The position numbers were made by a program, and so were the translations under genes. DNA of 64,000 nucleotides from Limnobacter alexandrii (GTDB lineage: Bacteria > Pseudomonadota > Gammaproteobacteria > Burkholderiales > Burkholderiaceae_B): NCBI RefSeq assembly GCF_005871185.1, contig NZ_SWKN01000007.1, positions 62,001-126,000 of the forward strand, read 5' to 3'. The notes beneath the pieces were generated by a model. The model did not search any database and was not told where the DNA came from. It worked only from the letters and a program-made list of their open reading frames with translations. Shown one piece after another: positions 49,067-57,460 of the stretch. Numbering within the stretch: the first letter of the stretch is position 1; every line of letters begins with the position of its first letter.

Positions 49067-49948
49067 TTATTTGGTAGCGTAAGCAGCAGTACTGGGTGCC
49101 ACGGCCATGACGTATTCACGAATACGTTCAGCATCGGCAAACCGGGCCTGGGAGCCCAGGGCATCGAGTAATACGATCACGAGGTTGCGATCGCCTACCC
49201 TCGCCTTCATCACCAGGCAACGCCCTGCTTCATTGATAAAACCAGTTTTCTGAACCTGAATATCCCACTCTTTGTTTTTGATCAGGCGGTTGGTATTCCT
49301 GAAATTCAACTGACCTTTGCTGGACTGAACTGAAAATTGAGGATCGGTTGAAAACTGGCGAATCAGGGGAAAGCGTTGGGCATGAAGTACCATGCGGGCC
49401 AAATCATTCGCGCTCGACTTGTTTTCGACTGACAAACCTGTGGTTTCAGCAAAGTTGGTATTGAACATTCTCAGCGAAGCCGCACGGCGGTTCATCTGTG
49501 CCACGCACGCAGCAAGGCCCCCGGGGTAGCTGCGACCAAGTGCAGAGGCCGCACGGTTTTCAGAGGCCATCAGTGCCAGATGAATGAGCTCGCGGCGAGT
49601 AAACTCGCTGCCGGGCTTCAGGCGCGAGCGGGTATTTTTGTAGTAATCGATGTCGTCGGTGGTGATGGTAATTACTTCATCAAGATCAAGCCCTGCCTCA
49701 AGCGTGACCACTACCGTCATGATCTTGGTAATCGATGCAATGGGAAGCACAGCCGAGGGATTCTTGGCGTAAAGCACCTCGAGTGAATCGGCATCGGCGA
49801 CCAAAGCCACTGAACTGTTCAAGGAAAGCGGATCGTGTGCCTGTTTCAGGTGTGCCCGCTCAGTTTGACCAGGCGCTGCTTGAACCACGGGGCTGAACAC
49901 CATGGAAAAAGCAAGAAGTGTTGAACCAAGTAATGCTTTGTAGATCAT
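49067..49948 (-). CDS. pbpG: D-Ala-D-Ala endopeptidase/carboxypeptidase (S11, PBP7-like)
   Basis: A periplasmic low-molecular-mass penicillin-binding protein that trims peptidoglycan crosslinks. The 293-residue precursor from ATG 49948 has a signal peptide (residues 1-25, V-V-Q-A-A-P), the catalytic S-I-T-K (Ser72, Lys75), S-E-N (129-131) and K-T-G (234-236). The short length, without the C-terminal beta domain and amphipathic anchor of PBP5, fits PBP7/PbpG. An open frame continues 23 residues upstream but lacks signal character. Confidence 0.88.
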   Translation of the reverse strand: MIYKALLGSTLLAFSMVFSPVVQAAPGQTERAHLKQAHDPLSLNSSVALVADADSLEVLYAKNPSAVLPIASITKIMTVVVTLEAGLDLDEVITITTDDIDYYKNTRSRLKPGSEFTRRELIHLALMASENRAASALGRSYPGGLAACVAQMNRRAASLRMFNTNFAETTGLSVENKSSANDLARMVLHAQRFPLIRQFSTDPQFSVQSSKGQLNFRNTNRLIKNKEWDIQVQKTGFINEAGRCLVMKARVGDRNLVIVLLDALGSQARFADAERIREYVMAVAPSTAAYATK

Positions 49949-50084
49949 GGTGTTTTGTCTTTTATTATTCAAACGAATGTTTTGTTGAATTCTACGCACA
50001 ATTGTATTGGGCGCCAAGGTACCAGATCGAGTGATAACAGGGTTTTAAGTCCTTTAATTCGAGCGATTTCTTAAATCTACCCGT

Positions 50085-51053
50085 TCAGCATAGTTTTGAT
50101 CGGCTTTGATGGTGTTTGCCATAGCTGACCAAACGCTTGATCACCCCAAGTTGCAGATCGGTCAAATGTTCAAGGTCTGGAAAATACCCACCCGCCATGA
50201 CCGCAGCCACCGGTAAATCGTATTGTTGAGCCCAAGACAAGACCATTTGGTCTCGCAGTACAATGCCTTCGTCGCTGAGGGCCAGCTTTCCCAATCGATC
50301 GGCTTGATGCACATCAAGCCCAGCGACGTACAACACCAGGTCGGGCTTGAAACATTGCTCAATCTGGATCAAGGACTTTTCAAGCTGCGTAAGATATTCC
50401 ACATCCCCTGTTCCATCAGGCAATTCAATGTCCAGATCACTTTTCTCTTTTTGGAAGGGATAATTTTTCTCACCGTGCATTGAAAAAGTGAATACGCTGG
50501 AATCATTTTCCAGGATGGCCGCGGTACCGTCGCCCTGGTGCACATCCAGATCAATTACCAATGCTCTGTTTCCCTTATTGGCAGAAATCGACCTGAACGG
50601 GCTTGAATTCAACCGCGCGATCCCGTCCGTCTGATAAACGCGCGCAGCCACTGCCAAATCATTGAATACACAAAAGCCCCCGCCTTTGTCACGCTTGGCG
50701 TGATGGGTTCCTCCTGCCAGGTTGACTGAGGCACCGTGCTGCAGCGCACTTCGAACTGCCGCCACCGTGGCACCCACCGATCGTCTAGAGCGCTCAACCA
50801 TCCGCTCGGACCAGGGAAAACCGATGTCTCGCTGTTCATCTCTGGAAAGACTGCCAGTTTCAACACGTTTGATGTAATGCGGGCAATGGACCAGAGCCAA
50901 CTGCCCAGGGCTTGCAGACTCCGGCACCGAAAGCTTTATAAAACAGTCGCTTGTATTTACTTTGTTACGGAGAATTCGATACTTTTCCATGGGAAAGCGG
51001 TGCCCGGGAGGCAAAGGAAGTACAAATTCATCGGTGTAAAACGCTTCAATCAT
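50085..51053 (-). CDS. Histone deacetylase-family zinc hydrolase, 322 aa
   Basis: Class I/II HDAC-like fold: P-P-G-H-R-F-P near the start, G-G-T-H-H-A (catalytic His pair), D-L-D-V-H-Q-G-D-G-T-A (zinc Asp and His), F-S-M-H-G-E-K-N-Y-P-F, the second zinc Asp in G-L-D-V-H-Q-A-D, and A-G-G-Y as the transition-state Tyr. Bacterial members deacetylate proteins, polyamines or other acylated amines; substrate unknown. ATG 51053. It is divergent from the phasin gene; the pair may have been kept together by chance. Confidence 0.88.
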   Translation of the reverse strand: MIEAFYTDEFVLPLPPGHRFPMEKYRILRNKVNTSDCFIKLSVPESASPGQLALVHCPHYIKRVETGSLSRDEQRDIGFPWSERMVERSRRSVGATVAAVRSALQHGASVNLAGGTHHAKRDKGGGFCVFNDLAVAARVYQTDGIARLNSSPFRSISANKGNRALVIDLDVHQGDGTAAILENDSSVFTFSMHGEKNYPFQKEKSDLDIELPDGTGDVEYLTQLEKSLIQIEQCFKPDLVLYVAGLDVHQADRLGKLALSDEGIVLRDQMVLSWAQQYDLPVAAVMAGGYFPDLEHLTDLQLGVIKRLVSYGKHHQSRSKLC

Positions 51054-51101
51054 GATTAATACAACAGAACGAAGTCAATTTATTGCGTTGCAACATTTTT
51101 G

Positions 51102-51129
51102 TTGACATGCAGATTTTTTTTGGTAGAAT
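51102..51129 (+). promoter_or_regulatory. Strong sigma-70 promoter of the phasin gene
   Basis: TTGACA (51102-51107), a 16-base spacer with a T(8) run, and TAGAAT (51124-51129); the -35 is a perfect match and the -10 is five of six. The leader to ATG 51199 would be about 63 bases. This is the best promoter in the window. Confidence 0.8.
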
Positions 51130-51198
51130 TCATTTTGTGCACCGCATCAAACGGTGTCGAAAACAACCCAAGTGGTACGAAACCTGACGGAGCAAACT

Positions 51199-51756
51199 AT
51201 GATGATGACCCCCGAACAATTCCTTGATGTGCAAAAAGCCAACCTTGAAAAGATCCTGGGCCTTAGCCAGCAATCGTTCAGCAACGTTGAAAAGGTAGTT
51301 GAGCTGAATCTTAACGCCGTTAAAGCTTACATGGAAGATAGCGTTGAAGCCGTGAAAGCCTTGTCTTCAGCTAAAGACATTCAAGAATTTGTAGCGGTAT
51401 CAACATCAGTGACTCAACCTTTGTCTGAAAAGGCTGTGTCTTACAGCAAAGACCTGTACTCCCTGTCTTCTGGCATCGCTTCTGAAGCGGCCAAGCTGGT
51501 TGAAGAGCAAGTGTCTGAGAACAACAAGAAATTCGTTGAGCTGTTTGAATCAGCCAGCAAGAATGCGCCTGCCGGTTCAGAAAGTGCAGTTGCACTGATG
51601 AAATCAGCAATTACCGCAGCAAACACCGCTTACGACAGCGTAAGCAAGGCCACAAAACAAGCTGTTGAAATGGCAGAAGCCAACGTAGAAGCCGCAACCA
51701 AGGCAACTATCAAGGCCACCAACACAGCCACGACCAAGGCCCGCAAAGCAGCTTAA
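51199..51756 (+). CDS. phaP: Phasin (polyhydroxyalkanoate granule protein)
   Basis: Phasins coat PHA granules and set their number and size. The 185-residue protein begins M-M-M-T-P-E-Q-F-L-D-V-Q-K-A-N-L-E and continues in amphipathic helices with the phasin_2 layout (V-V-E-L-N-L-N-A-V-K-A). The last about 30 residues are an Ala/Thr/Lys tail (A-T-K-A-T-I-K-A-T-N-T-A-T-T-K-A-R-K-A-A), resembling the nucleic-acid-binding tails of PhaF-type phasins. GGAG six bases before ATG 51199 is preferred over a GTG at 51154. Strong promoter and tandem hairpins suggest high expression. Confidence 0.9.
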   Translation: MMMTPEQFLDVQKANLEKILGLSQQSFSNVEKVVELNLNAVKAYMEDSVEAVKALSSAKDIQEFVAVSTSVTQPLSEKAVSYSKDLYSLSSGIASEAAKLVEEQVSENNKKFVELFESASKNAPAGSESAVALMKSAITAANTAYDSVSKATKQAVEMAEANVEAATKATIKATNTATTKARKAA

Positions 51757-51784
51757 TTCTGTTTTGTTTGTAAAGATGTCTCCT

Positions 51785-51841
51785 CGTTCCTCCTGGAACG
51801 AATTCTCAAAGCCTGCCCTCTTTTGTGGCAGGCTTTTTTTT
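51785..51841 (+). terminator. Tandem hairpins ending the phasin transcript
   Basis: CGTTCC-TCCT-GGAACG (51785-51800) is followed by GCCTGCC (51811-51817)/GGCAGGC (51827-51833) with T(8) after it. The second is a classic terminator; the first may protect the mRNA 3' end. Confidence 0.9.
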
Positions 51842-52622
51842 ATTTGATTAACTCAAACTCACAACACATATTTTCCAGAATCTTCACCAGCTCGGTGAAC
51901 GCAGTCGATACCACTTCCTTTTTTCCAAAATCGCCCCTGGCTTTTACACCCAGTTCAATGTGTCGCGCCAATTTGTTGTCGCCCACACTGGGCAGGCTGT
52001 ATAGCTTGCACGCTGGGTAAGTGGCTTCAAGCTGCTCCATCACTGGTGTTATTCGTGCCTCTGGTGTGTTGAATAGCAACAGGGCTTTTTTGTATTCAAG
52101 CTCTTGGTGATGAAATTGTGGATAAAGCGTGTCCAGTACCCATTCGATCATGGGCCAAGCCATCACAGGAAAACCTGGAACGAAATGGTGTTGAGCCACT
52201 GTAAAACCGGCAATGCGATTGTAGGGGTTTGGAATCAGGCTTGCACCAGCCGGGAAATCAGCCATTCGCAGGCGAAACTCATCCAAGGGTTGCCCGCTTT
52301 CTTCGCAACGCTGGCGAATTAAATCCACCGCACCTGCGTGGCGAACTACGGGCACACCCAAAGCCTGGGCTGCCGCTTGTCTGGTGTGGTCATCGGGTGT
52401 TCCACCAATACCGCCGCAGCTAAGTACGATATGGTTGCTTGCGAAAGACCGTTTCAATGTGTCGGTTAAAAATTCACGGTCGTCGCCCACCATTTGAACC
52501 CAGGACAAGTGCAATCCTCGAGCGGTCAAACGTTCAATTACAGCTGGAATGTGTTTGTCTTGCCTTAAGCCCGACAAAATTTCGTCGCCCACCACAATGA
52601 GGCCAATTTTGGGTACTGCCAT
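51840..52622 (-). CDS. CinA-like MoCF-domain protein, 260 aa
   Basis: The N-terminal domain of competence/damage-inducible CinA: I-G-L-I-V-V-G-D-E-I-L-S-G-L-R-Q-D-K-H, L-S-C-G-G-I-G-G-T-P-D-D-H-T-R, and F-V-P-G-F-P-V-M-A. Full CinA also has a C-terminal PncC (NMN deamidase) domain, which is missing here; this short form is widespread in Proteobacteria and its substrate is unclear (ADP-ribose or similar). The stop codon sits in the phasin terminator T tract. It follows the EI24 gene by 18 bases. Confidence 0.87.
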   Translation of the reverse strand: MAVPKIGLIVVGDEILSGLRQDKHIPAVIERLTARGLHLSWVQMVGDDREFLTDTLKRSFASNHIVLSCGGIGGTPDDHTRQAAAQALGVPVVRHAGAVDLIRQRCEESGQPLDEFRLRMADFPAGASLIPNPYNRIAGFTVAQHHFVPGFPVMAWPMIEWVLDTLYPQFHHQELEYKKALLLFNTPEARITPVMEQLEATYPACKLYSLPSVGDNKLARHIELGVKARGDFGKKEVVSTAFTELVKILENMCCEFELIK

Positions 52623-52640
52623 GTTTGTGCTCTTGCGTGT

Positions 52641-53405
52641 TTAGTTGGATTCAATCACCGGCATGTCGATCACTTTGTCGTCTCGAATTTGCGCCAGGGA
52701 TGCCATGTAGTGTCGGGTGAAAGCCAATGCGGACATTACCGGCATGATCAACAAAATGGGAGGAATAAAACTCAAGAATGCGCACACCAAACCAATGAGC
52801 CAAGCCGATGTGCTGTCCCGCTTTTTGATTTCCTTGATTTCAAGCTTTGTCGCATGCCCAGCCAGGGAGTCAAAACGCATCACCGCCATCAACAAATAGG
52901 CGGTGAGCAAAATGGGCAATACAAAGGCCATGCCGGGGATCAACCACAAAGGCAGCGTGGCAATCCAGGCAACAAGAAAAATCACGACCGCCTTCAAAGT
53001 AACCCACAAGCTCATCACCATGCCGGAGTCGCCCTTCTTTTCAATTCCTTGAAATTCCTTTTCTGTGAGGTAGTTGACCACCGGCGGCGTGACGTACAAA
53101 CCAGCCAGCAAGACCGCAGAAGTTGCAACAATGGGCCACAACAGGCCAAAGACGGCCAGTGGCACCAATATGAACTTCAGCCATCCCATGAAAGCTGCAT
53201 CAGTGGCCAAGGCGTCAGCCGAGAAATCAAAACCCAGATAACCCAAGGCCCAAGTGGCCGCACCGACCAAAGGGTCGATCGACAGCCAAATAACCACCAA
53301 CCAGAATACGGATGCGATGGCCACCGACACCAAAGTCAACATCAGCATTTTTGGACGAAACGAATCCACAAGCGCATTAAACAGAATGGACATTGCGTTG
53401 TTCAT
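52641..53405 (-). CDS. EI24 domain membrane protein (CysZ-like), 254 aa
   Basis: An inner-membrane protein with about five hydrophobic segments (about 20-45, 75-110, 140-170, 175-190, 215-240) and the EI24-type W-L-I-P-G-M-A-F-V-L-P-I-L-L-T-A-Y-L region. CysZ of this superfamily is a sulfate permease, but EI24 proteins of betaproteobacteria are uncharacterised, so I name only the domain. AAGGGA seven bases before ATG 53405 decides the start. The gene follows hrpA by 11 bases and precedes the CinA-like gene, suggesting one operon. Confidence 0.8.
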   Translation of the reverse strand: MNNAMSILFNALVDSFRPKMLMLTLVSVAIASVFWLVVIWLSIDPLVGAATWALGYLGFDFSADALATDAAFMGWLKFILVPLAVFGLLWPIVATSAVLLAGLYVTPPVVNYLTEKEFQGIEKKGDSGMVMSLWVTLKAVVIFLVAWIATLPLWLIPGMAFVLPILLTAYLLMAVMRFDSLAGHATKLEIKEIKKRDSTSAWLIGLVCAFLSFIPPILLIMPVMSALAFTRHYMASLAQIRDDKVIDMPVIESN

Positions 53406-53416
53406 AGAGCTTCCCT

Positions 53417-56400
53417 TTATTGTTGTCGCCTTGCCATGGTTTCCCAAGCCTTTTGTAAGCGCTTGACGGAAACTGGCATCGGCGTACGAAGTTCTTGGGC
53501 AAACAGCGACACCCGAAGTTCTTGAAGCTGCCAGGCAAACTGGTTCAGGCTTTCATCTTCCTGGCCCTTCAATTGTGAACTGGCACGGACCCAGTGTAAT
53601 TGAAGATCCATGACATCTTTCATCAACTGCTTGTCCCGGTCGACTGAATTGCGCACCCGCTCAAGACGAATCTGCGCCGCTTTCAAGTAACGCGGGTAAT
53701 GGGTCAGTTGCTCCCAGGGCTTTTTCAGCAAGAATCCTTTGGGAAGTAGCCAGTTCAACTGGTTTTGAATGTCAGCAACGCACTCTGGAAATGACTTCGA
53801 GAAAGCTTGAAGTTTTTTATTCAGTACATTGTATTCATTGAGAATAATTAGAAGAATTTTTCCAATTTCCTGAGCAATTAAATTCATTCGGCTGCGTGCT
53901 TCTTGGGCCTTGCCGTTGAACTCATCTTGCGTGGTGGGCAAGCCAGCGGCCAGTGCACTGCGCATCAAGGTCAGTTTGATCCACTGCTGTTGAAGCTCCT
54001 CGGATGACCCCAGGGGCATGTACAACATGGCCACTTTTTGAAAATCGAGCAGGTTCTTGGTCAGGTACTTCAAGGGCTCTTTCAGCGCGATATTGAACAG
54101 GCGTAGTACGCCGTCCAGGTGCACCTTGCGGGCAATGTCTTCTTCATCGAACACTTCCACAATGCAATGGTCGCCCATGTCTTTCAAGGCTGGGTAGCCG
54201 AAAAAAGTCTGTCCGCCACGCTTGATTTCCAGCATGTCCGGCAAATTGCCGAAGCTCCAGTCAACAATGGGCTGATCACTGAAGGCAGTTGCGCCGGATG
54301 ATGCGGATACACTGGCTGAATTCGAGGATGGTTTTTTTGGCGAGGCAGGCTGACCGATACCACCCAACTGCCCACCCACCTGGGCGCGAACCTGCTCCAC
54401 CACGTCCGAGCTTTTAAAACTTTCCTGTGCTTTGCGCCCCCATTCTGCCTTCAAGGCCGACAAACTGCGCTGCATGTCCAGCTGGCGACCATGTTCGTCG
54501 AGCAATTTGAAATTCATGAAATGATGGGGCGGCAGGGTTTCAATTCGGAAATCGCTCAGCAAAGGACGGGCTGGTGTTTCACTGGCCACGAAATCACGAA
54601 GGCGTTCAAGAAGTGGTTTGTCATACAGGCTGGAATCGAAGTGTGCCTCAGCAAACTTCTCGGCAAATTGGGGCACAGGCACACAATGCCGGCGCAACTT
54701 TTGCGGCAAGCTTTTCAGCAACAACAAGGCTTTTTCTTTCAACATGCCGGGCACAAGCCATTCCGTGCGGCCTGCGTTCACCTGGTTCAGCAACATCAAG
54801 GGAATGGTTAGCGTAACGCCGTCGCGCGGGCTTCCGGGTTCAAAGTGATAACTCAAATCAAAGGCCAAACCGCCCATTTCCAGCTTCTTGGGATAAAACT
54901 CGGTCGTGATGTCCCCTGCCTTTTTGCTCAGCAAGTCTTGCTTGTTCAGGTACAAGGCAGCCAAGTCTTCCTTGCTGGCTTGTTTGGCCCAGTTTTCAAG
55001 GGTTTGCTGGTTGTACACACCCGCCGGCAGTTTGTCGTCGTAGAACTGGGCAATCAGCGCTTCGTCCACCAAAATATCCTGGCGGCGTGCCTTGTGCTCC
55101 AGCTTCTCAAGGTCTTCGATCAACTTGCGGTTGTGCACATAAAAAGGCACATTGGTTTTTACCTGCCCGGGTACCAAACCTTCATGAATCATCAACCTGC
55201 GTGCATCGGCTTGATTAAACCTCGCCAAACTTACGCGGCGCTGGGAATAGATTGGCAAACCGTAAATGGTGCCTGTTTCCAAGGCAACCGCCTGGCCTGA
55301 ACCCTTTTCCCAATGGGGATTGTTGTGGTTGCGCTTGACCAAGTGTGCGCCAACCTTCTCTATCCAGTCAGGCTGAATTTTCGCGACGCTACGGGCATAC
55401 AAACGGGTGGTTTCCACCAGCTCTGCGGCCATGATCCACTTGCCGCCTTTCTTGAACAGATTCGATCCTGGGTGGACTGAAAATTTGATGCTGCGTGCAC
55501 CCAGGTAAATCGGGTCCGTTTCATGTTTCAGCCCGATATTGCCCAACAAACCCGCCATCAGTGCCATGTGAATTTGATCGTATTCCGCGGCCTTGGTGTT
55601 CAAAACCCACTTTTGATCTTTCACCATGGCAGTCAGCTGCTGGTGAACTTCGCTCCATTCCCGCAGGCGGTTCGCTGACAAAAATTTGCGCTGAAGCGTG
55701 TTCTTCATTTCACGGTTCGTCAGTTCTTTTTCTTTTAAATCAATATAAAACTTCCATAACTTCAGAAACGACATGAAATCTGATTCGGTGTCATCAAACT
55801 GCTGTTGGGCATTGTCAGCAGCCTCTTGTGCGTCAATTGGACGATCGCGTGGGTCTTGAATCGACAGTGCAGATGCCAGCACCAAGAGCTCGCGCAGGCA
55901 GCCCCGTTGGCTGGCTTCAAACAGCATTCGAGCAATTCGGGGGTCGAGCGGCAACTTCGCCAGCGCACGGCCGATTTTCGTCAAATGCCCGGCATCGTCA
56001 AGCGCATTCAACTCGCTGAGCAATTGGTAGCCATCAGCGATTGCCCGTCCCATGGGGCGCTGCAAAAATGGAAAGTCTTCCACCTCAGTCAAATGCAGGC
56101 TTTTCATCCGCAAAATAACCGAGGCCAAAGATGAGCGAAGAATCTCAGGATCGGTGTAATCAGCACGGCCTGCAAAGTCTGCTTCAGCATACAAACGAAT
56201 GCACACACCGTTGGCAACCCTGCCGCAACGCCCTGCCCGCTGGTTGGCCGAAGCCTTGGAAATTCGCTCCACCTGCAACATTTCTACTTTGTTGCGGTAG
56301 CTGTAGCGCTTCACACGGGCCACACCGGAATCAATTACATAGCGAATACCTGGTACGGTAAGCGAGGTTTCCGCCACGTTGGTGGACAGCACAATGCGCC

Positions 56401-57310
56401 GGCGCCCACTGGGCTTGAAAATACGCTCCTGCTCTTGCGCGGTCAGCCTTGCAAACAGGGGCAATACTTCCAGCGTTTGCCGCATGTTTTTACTCAGGAA
56501 ATTCGCCATGTCGCGAATTTCACGCTCGCCGGGCAAAAACATGAGAATGTCGCCCGACCCCTCGCGACACAACTCTTCAACAGCATCAAGCGTTGCCGCT
56601 TGAAATGCATCTTCATCCACTTCATCTGCCGGATTAACTGGCGCATTCTTGCGGCGACTGGTGTCGAAATCGTTGGGGTCTTTGTAACGGACTTCAACCG
56701 GATACAAACGGCCTGACACTTCAATGACGGGTGCCGGTTGACCCGCCGAGTTTTCGAAGTGTTTGGAGAAACGTTCAGCGTCGATGGTGGCCGACGTCAC
56801 AATCAACTTCAAATCGGGTCGCTTGGTGAGCACCTCTTTCAAATAGCCCAACAAGAAATCAATGTTCAGGCTGCGCTCGTGCGCCTCGTCAATGATGATG
56901 GTGTCGTACTTCTTGAACAGCGGGTCTGTCTGGCTTTCGGCCAACAAAATACCGTCAGTCACCAGCTTTACGGCTGTACTGGCATTCGACTGGTCTTGAA
57001 AGCGAATTTTAAAGCCCACCCACTGGCCAAGCTCGGAATTCAGTTCTTGCGCAATGCGTTTGGCGGTTGCTGTGGCAGCCAAGCGTCGTGGTTGGGTGTG
57101 CACAATGCTTTGCCCGTTTAACCCACGCCCCAACTCCAGGCACATTTTTGGCAACTGTGTGGTTTTACCAGAACCGGTTTCACCACACACGATGACCACC
57201 TGATGCGCTGCAATCAGCTGTTTGATTTCAGCGCGACGCTGGGAAACCGGCAGTTCTTCGGGGTATCGAATTTCTGGCAAGGACTGAAGGGTTTGTTCTT
57301 TTGACAACAC
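53417..57310 (-). CDS. hrpA: ATP-dependent RNA helicase HrpA (DEAH family)
   Basis: A very large (1297-residue) DEAH helicase acting on RNA, implicated in mRNA processing and rescue of stalled ribosomes. Motif I is G-E-T-G-S-G-K-T (43-50), motif II D-E-A-H (141-144), motif III S-A-T near 173, and motif VI Q-R-A-G-R-C-G-R. It continues with HA2, OB-fold and the long C-terminal DUF3418 region. A Ser/Ala-rich linker (S-S-N-S-A-S-V-S-A-S-S-G) lies near residue 1010. The start appears to be GTG 57310 (TTG 57307 is the next codon) without a good ribosome site. Confidence 0.94.
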   Translation of the reverse strand: MLSKEQTLQSLPEIRYPEELPVSQRRAEIKQLIAAHQVVIVCGETGSGKTTQLPKMCLELGRGLNGQSIVHTQPRRLAATATAKRIAQELNSELGQWVGFKIRFQDQSNASTAVKLVTDGILLAESQTDPLFKKYDTIIIDEAHERSLNIDFLLGYLKEVLTKRPDLKLIVTSATIDAERFSKHFENSAGQPAPVIEVSGRLYPVEVRYKDPNDFDTSRRKNAPVNPADEVDEDAFQAATLDAVEELCREGSGDILMFLPGEREIRDMANFLSKNMRQTLEVLPLFARLTAQEQERIFKPSGRRRIVLSTNVAETSLTVPGIRYVIDSGVARVKRYSYRNKVEMLQVERISKASANQRAGRCGRVANGVCIRLYAEADFAGRADYTDPEILRSSLASVILRMKSLHLTEVEDFPFLQRPMGRAIADGYQLLSELNALDDAGHLTKIGRALAKLPLDPRIARMLFEASQRGCLRELLVLASALSIQDPRDRPIDAQEAADNAQQQFDDTESDFMSFLKLWKFYIDLKEKELTNREMKNTLQRKFLSANRLREWSEVHQQLTAMVKDQKWVLNTKAAEYDQIHMALMAGLLGNIGLKHETDPIYLGARSIKFSVHPGSNLFKKGGKWIMAAELVETTRLYARSVAKIQPDWIEKVGAHLVKRNHNNPHWEKGSGQAVALETGTIYGLPIYSQRRVSLARFNQADARRLMIHEGLVPGQVKTNVPFYVHNRKLIEDLEKLEHKARRQDILVDEALIAQFYDDKLPAGVYNQQTLENWAKQASKEDLAALYLNKQDLLSKKAGDITTEFYPKKLEMGGLAFDLSYHFEPGSPRDGVTLTIPLMLLNQVNAGRTEWLVPGMLKEKALLLLKSLPQKLRRHCVPVPQFAEKFAEAHFDSSLYDKPLLERLRDFVASETPARPLLSDFRIETLPPHHFMNFKLLDEHGRQLDMQRSLSALKAEWGRKAQESFKSSDVVEQVRAQVGGQLGGIGQPASPKKPSSNSASVSASSGATAFSDQPIVDWSFGNLPDMLEIKRGGQTFFGYPALKDMGDHCIVEVFDEEDIARKVHLDGVLRLFNIALKEPLKYLTKNLLDFQKVAMLYMPLGSSEELQQQWIKLTLMRSALAAGLPTTQDEFNGKAQEARSRMNLIAQEIGKILLIILNEYNVLNKKLQAFSKSFPECVADIQNQLNWLLPKGFLLKKPWEQLTHYPRYLKAAQIRLERVRNSVDRDKQLMKDVMDLQLHWVRASSQLKGQEDESLNQFAWQLQELRVSLFAQELRTPMPVSVKRLQKAWETMARRQQ

Positions 57311-57389
57311 AAATGACCAATATTGGGTTCAAATTCCGATCAAATCGGGGAAATACAGTGCGAAGGCTGGACTACACACAATCGGAAAT

Positions 57390-57395
57390 TATAAT
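57390..57395 (+). promoter_or_regulatory. Candidate argA -10 box
   Basis: TATAAT lies 65 bases before the argA ATG in the hrpA/argA divergent gap; the -35 region is poor. A CCGAT-CAA-ATCGG palindrome at 57336-57348 lies further upstream, near the hrpA start. Confidence 0.35.
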
Positions 57396-57460
57396 CAATC
57401 GAACGAGCGGCCGCGGCTGCCCACAGTGTATTCCCTTTTTTCAGGACAGCCCCCAAGCCC

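Noticed and set aside
57301-57320. TTGACA at 57301 as an argA -35 box
   Set aside because: No -10 at 16-18 bases; it lies at the start of hrpA on the other strand and is probably chance.
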